A stretch of 28,436 nt of DNA from Blastomyces gilchristii SLH14081 (taxonomy: Eukaryota > Ascomycota > Eurotiomycetes > Onygenales > Ajellomycetaceae). The stretch covers positions 51,395-79,830 of the forward strand of contig NW_003101625.1 in the NCBI RefSeq assembly GCF_000003855.2, in the 5' to 3' direction. The position numbers and the translations under genes are program-made. Within the stretch, counting starts at the first letter, position 1, and each line of letters opens with the position of its first letter. Under the pieces are notes generated by a model. That model searched no databases, was not told the origin of the DNA, and saw only the letters and a list, made by a program, of their open reading frames with translations. Of this stretch, positions 10,402-20,179 are shown piece after piece.

Positions 10402-10419
10402 ATTATTATTATTATTATT
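10402..10419 (-). repeat. LINE 3' tail, (AAT)6
   Basis: Six ATT units on the plus strand, that is AAT repeats at the 3' end of the minus-strand LINE. Simple-repeat tails instead of poly(A) are known in several LINE clades and mark the end where target-primed reverse transcription began. This is also the junction with LINE A. Confidence 0.8.
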
Positions 10420-10460
10420 CTTCAATTATAGATGTATACAGTCAGAGACTATGACATCTA

Positions 10461-10483
10461 CCTGAGAATCTTTAGTTCTCAGG
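10461..10483 (-). other. Perfect hairpin in LINE 3' UTR
   Basis: CCTGAGAA and TTCTCAGG form an 8-bp perfect stem around a 7-base loop, about 45 bases from the element's 3' tail. It has stayed self-complementary in a heavily mutated copy. In stringent LINEs a 3' stem-loop is what the reverse transcriptase recognises; that role is inferred from position only. It lies in the 3' UTR (10420-10790), which shows no other feature. Confidence 0.55.
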
Positions 10484-10790
10484 GTTTTTCCTATATCTAT
10501 AGAGTCAACTATTATACATTTACCAATTTCAGATATGCAAAATCAGAAAATTCCAGCTCAGAATATAAAAACTGTTTATAAATTGCAGTATTTCAACACC
10601 TTCTGATACTTTGAAATCATTTGAAGATATTATGATAAAGGAAAAGAGAACATAGTCTTAAAGATAGACACATTAAATAGATAGATAGAAAAGAACAGAA
10701 AGGAATAAGTATAGTAAAGAGAGACTATAACAAAATAAAATTGGTAAAAGATAGTGTATAGCTGTTTTAACAGACTATATCTAATCAATT

Positions 10791-13700
10791 TTCATCTCTT
10801 CATATTCAGATACTTCTGAATTTAGTCATTTTCTTATAGCTGCTTGAGTTTCTGATAGAAAGTCTATTAAGCATTTAATTTCTGTCTCAGTTGAGAATAA
10901 GAATCTCATATTTAATTGATTTAGATCATACTTCTCTTTCAATCTGACTCTAAGACTATTGTATAATACACAGTGCATTACAATATACTCAGAATTCTCA
11001 TTTATATTGCAGAATGAGCATTCTATTGAGTCAAATCTATCATCAAATCTTTGTATATAGGATTTGAAATAATCATATTCTAGTTTCAGCTGAATTATAG
11101 ATGAGAATATTTTCTTGTTACATTTAATTGAACAAGATTTCCACTTTTGTTTTATCTTAAATCTTGAATAATGTATACTCTTCTTTTTTTTCTGCCAGCT
11201 TTCATTTCACTTATTTATAAGTCTATGAGAGATTCTAGCTTTTCTCTTTAGAGAGATATCTTTTCATGATTAATATTCTCAATATTTAATGAAGAAAATT
11301 GATTTTTAATAAGTGAATATAGTCTATATAGTTGAGAGAGTATTTTCTTTAAAGCATTATTCTCATTTAAATCAAGAAATCTATTTCAATCCAGTTTATT
11401 TCCTGAGTTAACTGATGAAAATGAAGAAGAAACTCTTTCTCTGATTATATAATTTAAGCTCATCTTCATGACTCTCAGACCATAGTTTATACAGACTATT
11501 TCAAATCATATAGTAGAAGATGAAATTGAAGCTTCAATTTCTATTGCTTTAATATAAGATGATTTCAAAACTCTCAGAATTCTTCTCAAAGCTCTGTTTT
11601 ATAGACTTTGAAAGAGTTCAGTGAAATTATCTTGATTATTTCATCAAACTTGAACTTCATAATCAGTCACTGAGATAATACAGGCTGTGTATAACTGTCT
11701 CATCATCTGAGAGAATAGATCTCTCTCAGTATTTAATAGTCTGATTATACTATTCAGTAGTCTCTCTATCTTGATAATTCTTTGTTGAATATAATATTTA
11801 AAATTCAACTTAGAGTTTAACCATACTTCTAGTCATTTGACATTCAAACTGAGTTTAATTTCTTTATTTAAAAGAGTTAGACTTAGTTTTTTCTCATTAA
11901 ATCTGAGAAAAAAGTGAATTAAATCAGTTTTATTCATATCAAATTGAATTAGATTGATATCTGCTCTAACAAAGATTTTCTTTACTACTTTCTCAATTAC
12001 TTCTAAATTCTCTTTAATTGTCTTTGAACTGTAGAGTAGATTAATATTATCTACATAACTTGAAGATCTCACTATTTTCATCTCTCTATTCTTGAATAGA
12101 TATGCAGTGTATATTGCAAATAAAACAGGTGAGATTGAAGATTCTTACAGTACTTCTATTTTTATCTTAGTCTTATCTTATTTTCTTTCATCAAAGAATA
12201 GTTGTATAATTCTTTTAGACAAAAAATAATTAACTCATTTTATTAGAGAAAGTGACAGTTTTAACATCTTCAAAGTTTAAATCATCTGAGACTTTAAAAC
12301 ATGATTAAATGTATCTTTTATATTAATAAAAACTGCAGTTGAGACCAGGTCTTCATACTTTGCTACTTAAATATCATAAATAACTGAAAGAACAGTGTCA
12401 ATTACAGAACATTATTTTCTATCTCTCATTTATTCATTAAATAGAAGAGAATCACTAATAGAGCTTATAAAAGATAATCTAGTAGCTATTATCTTTTCTA
12501 GAATTTTTCTCAAACAGTTCAACAGAGATATTACTCTATATAACTTAGAAATTAAAGCTTTTCTATTAGACTTTACAAGAATTACTTCAGTAGCTTCTCT
12601 TCAGTATTTAGAATAATAATCATTTTTTAAGACATTAAAAAAGAGCTCAAAATATTCATTCTTTAAGTAGAAATATATGTTTTGAATAATTAAGTGATTG
12701 ATTGAATCAGACTCTGCAGCAGTTTTAATTGAACTTGAGAATATTACTGACTCTAGTTCATCACATGTAAGCTTAGATTATTCCCAGTTATTTTCATCAA
12801 TATATTCATGAAATGACATATTCTTCTCTTCTAAATGTGATGAGTTTTGAAAGAGAATTCTTATCAAAGCTTACTACTTTTTCTTAAAAGAGGTTACTGT
12901 ATATGATTCATTCTGAAATTCATATTCTAAGATTGAAAGCTTTGCTACACTTCTTGTTTTAGTATAGTTAAAGACTTTAAAACTTCTTTTTCTTATGCTT
13001 CTTCAAGAAATTTATTCCAGTAATCTGTTTTGACTCTTTTAATATCTGAAAAATATTCATTTTAAATAGCTTTGAACTCTTTATTAGATATTGAGTTATT
13101 CTTTCAATCTCTCTTAGCAGTGACTAATTGCTTTCTTTTAGAAGTGATATTCTCATTTTATTAAGATTTGAAATACTTGAAGACTTTTTCTTTGAAATAT
13201 TTTCTCTAATACTTGTTAGAAGAATAGATGTAATCAGCTTTACTCTATTCTTAAGCATTTCATTTGAGATATCTTGACTTTAATTTCAATAGAGCTTACT
13301 CTGCTTTTCAGATTTCAGCTGTTTTACTCTTGCTTCAACTACTTTTCAATCAGCTTTTTCAAAGTTATACTGATTAGAGAGAAGAGGATTTTTACTTCTT
13401 TATTTTTCACTCAGTTCAATATTAAATTGAATGATCTCATAATCTGATTCTGATGTTTCATTTGAATTAATAAATCAGTTTATAAGTCTTTTTTTAATTA
13501 GATTTTATGATATGAAAGTTAGATCTATAATAGATTTCTTTTTCATACTTTTTCTAAAGAATGTTTATTGATCAGACTTGTTAACTAAATTTATTGAATA
13601 CTTAAAAGTTTATTTAATCAGTTTATCTGCTCTTACTACTCTTATGCATTCTGAGTTTTATCAGAAATGATGTGCATTGAAGTCTTCTGCAATTATAGAG

Positions 13701-14125
13701 TTTTTTAAGAGAGTTATATTTAAAAATTCTCTGTCAATTGTTCAGACATTGTTGTTTTCTTTCAATGACTTCTCATTCTAGATATTTATGAGTTGAATAG
13801 TAGTAAACTCATTCTCTTTATCTATAATATCACTCACTAGAATATCAGAGTCAGTTATAATATCAAATCTCAGATTAAATTAATATCTTGATCTTTTTCT
13901 TCTATAGATCACTACTCTTGATTTTATCTCAGATTTTTCAGAAAGAAAGCAGTAATAGCTTGAATGAGAAATGATATACTTTTACTCAGTATCAAAGTTT
14001 GATTCTTGAAGAAGTACAAAGTTAACTTTTTATTCAAATACAATCTGAAGATAAGAATAAATGCAGTTTGAGTTTCTATTCATATTATTTTAAATAAATA
14101 TGATTTTTGAAGAGTTTTTAAACAT
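10791..14125 (-). pseudogene. LINE B ORF2 (endonuclease, reverse transcriptase, C-terminal Cys/His domain)
   Basis: About 1,110 codons starting MFKNSSK at 14125. The endonuclease comes first: EDFNAHH at 13667-13687 (usual GDFNAHH, with Gly mutated to Glu) and SDY near 13430 where copy A keeps SDH. The reverse transcriptase occupies the middle. The catalytic YVDD motif is YVDN at 12046-12057 (GAT to AAT), inside a surviving open stretch of 82 codons (11833-12081). Next comes the post-RT domain with NRALRRILRV, then a Cys/His finger with CSFC and MHC near 10970-11030 (of the type C-x2-C-x8-H-x4-C). The likely stop is TAG at 10791-10793. No RNase H motif is seen. Several in-frame stops and small frame shifts make it inactive. 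Confidence 0.83.
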
Positions 14126-15416
14126 TTTTTGTTATTTTTATTGTACATTCATACTAAAAGAGAGTGAAGATAGAGTAGAATCTAATCACTATCATCAGAT
14201 AGTAGATTAGAACTATTGTAAAAAGCAGAAATCTCAACTGCTTACATTCTATCTAGTTTATCATCAGAGTCATTTCTCAATTCTCTAATCTTAACAGATG
14301 TTTGAGAATTTAAATTCTGTTTACATTTAGCTAAAGAATTGAAGTTTGAAGATTTAGATAGTTGAGAGTTTCTTCTTTTTAAACTTGCAGTTATAAATTT
14401 ACTGGCTTGACTTTTCTCTTCAGTTTTAGATTTACTTTAAGCATCATCTTTTCTTCAGTTCTTCTGAGTTCTTGAAGCAAATACACATTCTTTTAAGCTA
14501 GATGCATGTTTTTCTTTACAATTGAAGCATTTAGACAGAGTATATTGACATATTTCATCTCTTTTTAAGCATATTTCACATTTATGCTCACTAGTTTTGT
14601 GATCTCTAGTATAGAACGCGCATTTTGAGTCTCTGAAACAAGAGATTGTAAAGTGTTCATATCTTTGACAGTTTGAACACTGTGTTGAGCTTTGAGATTT
14701 ATTCTTGAGTCTTTGTATTCATGAACTCTCATTTTCAAATCTGCTACTCTTACTTCAGAGATTCTTGATTATTTAAGTATTCTTGTATATATTAGAATAG
14801 AGACATTTCTTCTGCTTTGTCTGAACTCAATTGAATTAAGTCATACAGACTCTTTTCTCAGTTGAATAGAATTGTATTCTTCTAATTCATTTTTAAGAAG
14901 TAGTATTTCTTTCTCACAGTCAAAAATTTCAACTGAAATATTATGAAGAATGAATTTGTCTCATTTTTCATCTCTCTCAGATAGAATTATTGTATTCAGT
15001 AGAGATTGTATTACTGATTTTCAGAGATTCTCATTCTGAATGAGGAATTTTGCACTGAATTTAGACATTATAGTTAAAATAATGAAATTTTCAAACAAAG
15101 ATGACTCAATTGAAGCTATAACTAGTTTTTGAACTTTAATATCAGTTATTAACTGAGAAAAGAATCACTAGTTAATTTCATTTCTAATTCTAAAAATGAG
15201 ATTTGAGTTTTACTTGTTTCTTTGCAAGATCTTCTGATTTAAGACCTTGAGAATAAGTCTTCTATTTCTGAAGATTTGAAAGTTTTTCTCTTTTTGCATT
15301 TTTTTCTCTTCTTTTCTATGAACAGAGGTCTGAGTAATATTCTTCTCAGTTTTCTCAGAATTTTGAGCAGGTTTTGAGATAGCAGGTTTGAAGACAGCAG
15401 ATTCTGCTACTTGAGC

Positions 15417-15430
15417 ATATGTTTTCTTCT
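15417..15430. repeat. Target-site duplication, left of SINE copy 2
   Basis: ATATGTTTTCTTCT is repeated exactly at 15804-15817. The empty site in LINE A (about 6627-6640, opposite strand) has one copy. The match can be extended by two bases (GC) if those are not part of the SINE. Confidence 0.92.
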
Positions 15431-15803
15431 TCTTATTATTATTATTATTATTATTCCATTATACTCATATGCAACGAAGCTTATGATGAGTTCTTGCGTG
15501 ATGTTAAATACAGGTCAAGTGTTGATTATACAGAAGGAAATACAGGTGTTGAGATCATATCAAGATAACAAGAACATAGAAAAATACAAAGAAGTGACAA
15601 TTAAATACATACGATAATAACTTCTCAGCTCAGAAACATAGAGCAATTCATTGAAGCGATTTGTACACCTCTGTATTTATTAGAAACCTGAGGTGCTTGA
15701 GTTCTGCATTTATATATCCCCTGCGGGTTTCGAACCCACGCGCCTTGGTTTCCCACGCCAAGGTGCTACCGGGTGGCCGCATTAACTATTCAGCCACCGG
15801 GGC
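15431..15803 (-). mobile_element. SINE copy 2, tRNA-derived, inserted in LINE B ORF1
   Basis: This 373-bp minus-strand element is the better preserved of the two. Its head begins GCCCCGGTGGCTGAATAG at 15803 and looks like a class II tRNA (Ser or Leu type). It has an A box, a variable arm able to form a CCTTGG/CCAAGG stem, and the T-arm with B box GGTTCGAAACC; the anticodon stem no longer pairs. A body of about 270 bp without an open frame follows, ending in (AAT)n at 15455-15434. Exact 14-bp duplications flank it, and LINE A keeps the empty site. The tail resembles the LINE tail (TATAAT followed by GAATAATAAT in both), so the LINE may have supplied the machinery. Confidence 0.93.
15726..15796 (-). 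promoter_or_regulatory. Internal RNA polymerase III promoter of SINE copy 2
   Basis: The A box TGGCTGAATAG lies at 15786-15796 and a perfect consensus B box GGTTCGAAACC at 15726-15736, both on the minus strand. About 50 bases separate them, wider than in a short tRNA because of the long variable arm. This is the promoter type inherited by tRNA-derived SINEs. Whether it is still used is unknown. Confidence 0.8.
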
Positions 15804-15817
15804 ATATGTTTTCTTCT
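15804..15817. repeat. Target-site duplication, right of SINE copy 2
   Basis: Exact copy of the 14 bases at 15417-15430. LINE B ORF1 sequence (GATTTGAAGAAGAAG) resumes directly after it. Confidence 0.92.
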
Positions 15818-16539
15818 GATTTGAAGAAGAAGATGAAGAAGTAGAAGATAAGAAAGAGTCAGTGACTGTACTAGAAGATTTCAATGTTTTTTGAATTGTG
15901 TTTGAAATTCCAAGTTTGAACTTGATCACCTCTTGTAGTTGTCTAGCCTGAGTATGAAGAATTAACAGAACTTCTTCATTCTTCTTACTCAGACACTGTT
16001 TTTCAAGAATTTTACTTGCTTTTTCAAGTTTCTGTATTTCAAGAAGTTTTAAGATCTGCAGTATTTCTACACAGAAAAGTGAAGTTATTATAAATAATAG
16101 ATAAAAAGATAAATCTCACAGATCTGAAGTGATATTTATTCTTATAAATATGAAATAAGTTTTTCAAATGAATCTTACACAACTTTGAGAAAGTGAATAT
16201 ATAAGATAAGTGTTATAAATACTTTACTGAGTATAAATAAGTGAGTAATCTTATATTATACTTTACATACTTCAGCTTATACTATCTTGTATTAAATAAA
16301 GAGCTTTTAACATCTTTCTATTTACAGATCTTTATTCATGATCTTATATCTGAGTTAAGAGTGAAATGAAAATACTTAAGGTCATAATCAGATACAGTGA
16401 AAGAAGTATATAACATTCTCATTATACAGAAACAAGTATATCAGCTGTGATAAAAAATACTGTAATTAAGTATATCTCAGCAGAGAATGAGTAATCAGAC
16501 TTCTATAATACAAGTTATATACTTAAATATGATGAATCT

Positions 16540-17168
16540 AGATTTGAATGCTATTACTAAAGTATTAAATACTCTGAAAAAGAGATTCTCTGAAAAAGAG
16601 ATTCTCTGAAAAAGAGATTCTCTGAGTGAAAATCTTAATATTATGAGTATTGAGCTTGCTTCAACTACAGATGTTAAAATCATGATATAAAAGATTACAC
16701 ACAGTGTACAAAGTTAAGAGAAGTGAGAGAGTTAAAAAACTAGCAGAATCAGTGAGCTCAGAGACACTTACTGATATTCTATAAAAAGTCTTTAAAGTCA
16801 AAGAAATGCCTGTGTTAAATGACTCTCTGAATTCTATAAATGTAAAGAGAAAGCAGGCTTCTGAATAAGATACAGATAAGAAAGAAGTAAACACTCATCT
16901 CAATATCTTAAGATCTGAAATATTAATGTATAGAAGTTACTTAAGTAAGAATTAAGAGATAACTGTAAAAGTGTTAGCTGACACAGAAGCTTCTATATAA
17001 TATATTAATAATTATATAATCTGAACACTGAAAGAGGTTCACTGAGTGAAGAATTCTCAATGTATAAGATTGTTTAATAATTGATATTTAGGTTTCACAT
17101 GTAAGAGTAGAGTTCTCTTGTACTTCAGAGAATGATCTTGCTATATTTGAGTGTAGAGCTGCAGAACA
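16540..17168 (+). pseudogene. Gypsy-2 Y gag/protease region, decayed
   Basis: This is the internal region upstream of RT, shared with copy X. A frame near 16970 reads like an aspartic protease start (DTEASI-type where DTGAS is expected, Gly to Glu), followed by a decayed stretch. No zinc knuckle was seen. Stops are frequent. The assignment is mainly by position between LTR and RT and is less sure than the RT call. Confidence 0.45.
16572..16619 (+). repeat. 16-bp tandem repeat, three units, in Gypsy-2 Y
   Basis: CTCTGAAAAAGAGATT occurs three times in perfect tandem. Copy X has a single unit at the matching place (near 2605), so the array expanded in copy Y after the two copies separated. Each unit is partly self-complementary (CTCT...AGAG). 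Confidence 0.9.
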
Positions 17169-17268
17169 NNNNNNNNNNNNNNNNNNNNNNNNNNNNNNNN
17201 NNNNNNNNNNNNNNNNNNNNNNNNNNNNNNNNNNNNNNNNNNNNNNNNNNNNNNNNNNNNNNNNNNNN
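17169..17268. other. Assembly gap, exactly 100 N
   Basis: One hundred N bases, a conventional gap of unstated length. By alignment with Gypsy-2 copy X (about 3556-3692), roughly 137 bp of copy Y should lie between the last real base before the gap and the resumption of homology near 17337. Open frames drawn across it are meaningless. Confidence 0.97.
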
Positions 17269-17336
17269 GGGGGGGGGGAAAAAAAAAGGGGGGGGGTTTT
17301 TTTTTCCCCCCAAAAAAAAGGGGGGGTCGGGGGGGG
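17269..17336. other. Homopolymer-run artefact at the contig edge
   Basis: Runs of 10 G, 9 A, 9 G, 9 T, 6 C, 8 A, 7 G and 8 G follow each other directly after the gap. Nothing like this is present in copy X at the matching place, and the G-runs contrast with a region almost devoid of GG. It looks like sequencing or assembly error, not biology. Confidence 0.88.
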
Positions 17337-17589
17337 TTTCACATCTCTGATATAGAAGAGTTAAATCTACTTATACATTAATAAGTAAAGAGAACAATTT
17401 ATAAGATCTCATCTGAAAGTATTCTATATATTATATAAGATTTAAAAAGAAAGAAAATCAAGATAAAGAATATGTAGAAGAATAAGTATATAAAGAAACT
17501 TTTAAAGAAGAAGTATGAAAAAATCTTCTGAACAAATCTTTTATCAGAATTGTCACTGAAACAAGAATTCATTGATGAGATTGATATAA

Positions 17590-18466
17590 GAGATATGAAA
17601 TCAGTTAATCAAAATGTGTACTTTCTGTCACAAATGCACCTTGAAGAACAGAAGTGTCAGATCACAGACCTTCTGAAATATAATCTTATATAACTCTCAT
17701 CAAGCGCGTGAGATTTCTCAGTTCTATTTGTGAAAAAGACAGAAGAAAAATGACAGATGTATATCAATTATTAAGCACTTAATAAGCTTATAATTAACAA
17801 TGAATACTCACTGCTATAAATTCAATAACAGTTGAATACAGTCAGAAATACTTGATATCTATTGAAGATTAATCTTCTTTCAGAATACTGACAGATTTGT
17901 GTAGATAAACTACCAGTACTATGAATTACATTTAATATATAATAAGAGAAGTTCAAATTCCTGGCAATATTATTCAGTCTGATAAATATGCTTATCATTC
18001 TTTAGATAATGATAAATACAATTCTTTAAAAACAGAATGAAATCTCATGCCTTGTATATCTGAATAATATCTTAGCCTTTTTAAACTCAAATAATGAATA
18101 TCTGAAGTATCTTGATAAAGTACTTACAACTCTGACAGAGTATGAGCTCTACATTAAATCAATCAAGTATATGTTTAAAATGAAAGAGTTGAAGTTTGTA
18201 GAACATGTAGTGAGTGATAACTGTATACATCTTATCTCAGAGAAGTTGAATATCATAGTGAATTAATTATAGCTGAGAAATGTATACTATGTATAATAGA
18301 TTCTTAACTTAGTCTCATATTATCGCAGATTCATTAAAGATTTCATATAAATAGCTGCATCACTCTCAGATCTTCTAAGAAAAATGAATGCAATCTATGA
18401 AAGAAGAAGTTTTATTCAATCATCTGAAATGCTGTGTGTGAAGAGGTCTTCATCATACTGAGAAAG
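17590..18466 (+). pseudogene. Gypsy-2 Y reverse transcriptase, inactivated
   Basis: Ty3/Gypsy RT motifs appear in order and spacing: LFVKK near 17727, an MYINYxALNKLIINNEYSL stretch (usual MCIDYRALNKLT), YLNNIL at 18057-18074 where YLDDIL is expected, a FVEHVVSD stretch near 18197, and YYRRFIKDF near 18316. The catalytic Asp pair has become Asn-Asn, two GAT to AAT changes, so the enzyme would be dead even without its many stops. The sequence is cut by the LTR of Gypsy-1 copy 2 at 18467. In the live element this enzyme copies the RNA genome into DNA inside virus-like particles. Confidence 0.88.
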
Positions 18467-18898
18467 TGTGGTAGGCTGCGCCCGATTATATAGACTATTT
18501 CATTACACTTCATAGATTCCTGCTGAAAGCTCCGATTCTCGGTCGCTGATCCTCGGCTGAGAAACTCACAGAGTTCCTATTCTCCCGCCCCGAAGCTTCA
18601 TCTCATACATGTGTAAATATTCACTCTGATCACTGATTCTTGCACTTTCTCTTTTATTTTTCTTCTCTAACATTTTCCACTTTTATTATATAAGACCTAT
18701 ATCTCAATATCAATCTATTCAGTGTAGGCCTCTTACACTTGAAAAATATTCATTGTCTTCTCATTAGAGATAATTATTCATTAAGAAGATATCTGAACAT
18801 GTAACAATATGTAAGAAATAGAGAAATAAATAATCAGTTAAGCAGACACTGAGTCTATAGATAGAAGCTTGTTTATCAGTTACTTCAACTCTGTAACA
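18467..18898 (+). repeat. Gypsy-1 LTR (5' LTR of copy 2)
   Basis: About 432 bp, from TGTGG to a TGTAACA placed by alignment with the other copies. It contains the GC-rich core GGCTGCGCCCGAT near its start and a CpG-bearing segment (CCGATTCTCGGTCGCTGAT) in the middle. No matching 3' LTR is in the window. No primer-binding site could be named. Confidence 0.75.
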
Positions 18899-20170
18899 AG
18901 ATCTTACAAAGAGAATATCAGTGAAAGATCTGAGAGTTCTGACATCTTAGATATATAAGATATTCATATAAATACACTTCTTCTGAAGAACTCTCAGACA
19001 CAGATATTATATATCAGATAAATAATATAGCTATATCTACTGATAATATAAGAGAACTCTTGAATGTGAGTATAGACACAGTATTACAGTGACTCTACAC
19101 AATGTTGAAATTATAACAATAATAGATATCTGATATGCATGCAAATCAATAATATCAATGTAATAAAATTGAATAATTAACTCAATAAGAAATCTCTGCA
19201 CAGACAATTTCAACACTGACTGAATTAGATATAAATAGATAAGTGCTAAAGAAATGTTTAAATACTTCTACATATTTTAATACTTCTGATCTCACTCTTT
19301 ACCTGTTATGAAGATTAAACATGCTCACAAAACTAAGTGTAGATGAAGATATTATCAGTTTATTAACTAATTAAGATTAGTATATCAATAATCAATTGAA
19401 GAATTGTATGAAACAGAAGTTTCATTCATAAATAAAGACATGTGAATCAGTGTTATGTATATCTGACAATATTATCAGACATCTCAATATTTTGTTCAGA
19501 GATACTGCTATATAGTAGAAGATATTAAATTACTTACAAAGTATCTGATAGAGTAATACTTCTTCTATAATATTCATCTCTGACTTTAATATCAAGATTC
19601 TTGAAGCAGGTAGTCAATCTTGAGAGAATTGAATAAAGATTAATATGCTTAAGAAGACACTAAGCTTTGAACTCTTACAAGCTCTTATAAGTATAGATAA
19701 AGATCTGACTTATAAAGACTTCTGTATATAACTTCAAACATTAAATAACTGTCTTATCAAGCTTAAAAGTATACAGAATAACAGCAGAAGACATTATACT
19801 TATACATCTATATCAAAGAATAATAATACAGATATTATGAATTGAGTAGACTTAAATATCTATATATAAATAAGAGTCTCTGCTATCTGAACAGACTTCT
19901 GAGTTTCTGAGATCACTTCTGAAGAAGTAGTCAATTGATGTCAATGAGAGATATGCATTAATTGTAACTGATCAGAATATATTACTGTCAACTGCTGATC
20001 AGTCTATATATCTCCTCATTTAAAAGAAAGATCAATGCTGACAGTTCACATTAACTATATTACATTAGAGAAGAATTCAGAAGATAACTATGAGAATGTC
20101 TCAATAAAACAGGGAAAAGATTAGCTTCTACTCAGACTTATAAGCAGAAGCTTGAAGAGATTAGATGATA
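18899..20170 (+). pseudogene. Gypsy-1 copy 2 gag, inactivated
   Basis: The capsid-like region resembles copy 3. The CCHC knuckle lies at 19954-19995 and reads CINCN*SEYITVNC: the three Cys and the spacing are kept, the His is Tyr, and a Trp or Gln position is a stop. An Asn-rich stretch (about 19815-19830) precedes it. Stops are frequent and mostly explained by CAA to TAA or TGG to TGA. In a live element Gag forms the particle and binds the RNA. Confidence 0.8.
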
Positions 20171-20179
20171 ATAATTTAA

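Larger units (their letters stand above)
10402..16045 (-). mobile_element. LINE copy B, nearly full length, 5' end cut by Gypsy-2 Y
   Basis: Minus-strand copy of the same LINE as A. Reading leftwards: ORF1 from 16045 (its first 40 or so codons and the 5' UTR are missing because Gypsy-2 copy Y begins there), a gap of about 55 bp, ORF2 14125-10791, a 3' UTR of about 370 bp, and an (AAT)6 tail at 10419-10402. It sits inside LINE A: A's RT sequence stops exactly where B's tail begins. A SINE is inserted in ORF1. Its complete 3' end defines the family's tail and its C-terminal Cys/His domain. No target duplication can be checked because the far junction is outside the window. Confidence 0.87.
14182..16045 (-). 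pseudogene. LINE B ORF1 (Gag-like, three zinc knuckles), 5' truncated
   Basis: The best-preserved copy of ORF1. The knuckle region (about 14460-14690) reads CSNCQRYEHFTISC (CX2CX4HX4C), then two further fingers of the CX2CX3HX6C kind, including CFNCKEKHASSLKEC. One Cys of the second finger is Tyr. This order of knuckles is usual for the ORF1 protein of fungal non-LTR elements. The frame is split by the SINE at 15431-15803 and begins abruptly at 16045, at the Gypsy-2 junction, with the N-terminus absent. It ends at the TAG (complement at 14182-14184) that is shared with copy A. Confidence 0.8.
16046..18466 (+). mobile_element. Gypsy-2 copy Y, 5' part through reverse transcriptase, degraded
   Basis: The second Gypsy-2 copy starts where LINE B ORF1 is cut off. 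It aligns with copy X (2080-4019) up to about 17680 and continues into a recognisable Ty3/Gypsy reverse transcriptase. Its first 500 or so bases have LTR character (TATA-like TTATAAATATG near 16142, AATAAAGAGC near 16297) and no coding motif. The LTR end could not be fixed. Gypsy-1 copy 2 cuts it at 18467, within the region following RT. It contains the window's only assembly gap. Its RNase H, integrase and 3' LTR are predicted to lie right of the window if the insertion was simple. Confidence 0.82.

Noticed and set aside
11833..12081. 82-codon minus-strand frame as an independent gene
   Set aside because: It is the part of LINE B ORF2 around YVDN that happens to lack stops.
12395..12616. Plus-strand frame of 73 codons, with a similar minus-strand one at 22149-22370
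   Set aside because: Both are antisense shadows of the same LINE RT segment; their similarity to each other only reflects the shared LINE.
17088..17350. Open frames across the N gap
   Set aside because: They consist of Ns and homopolymer artefact.
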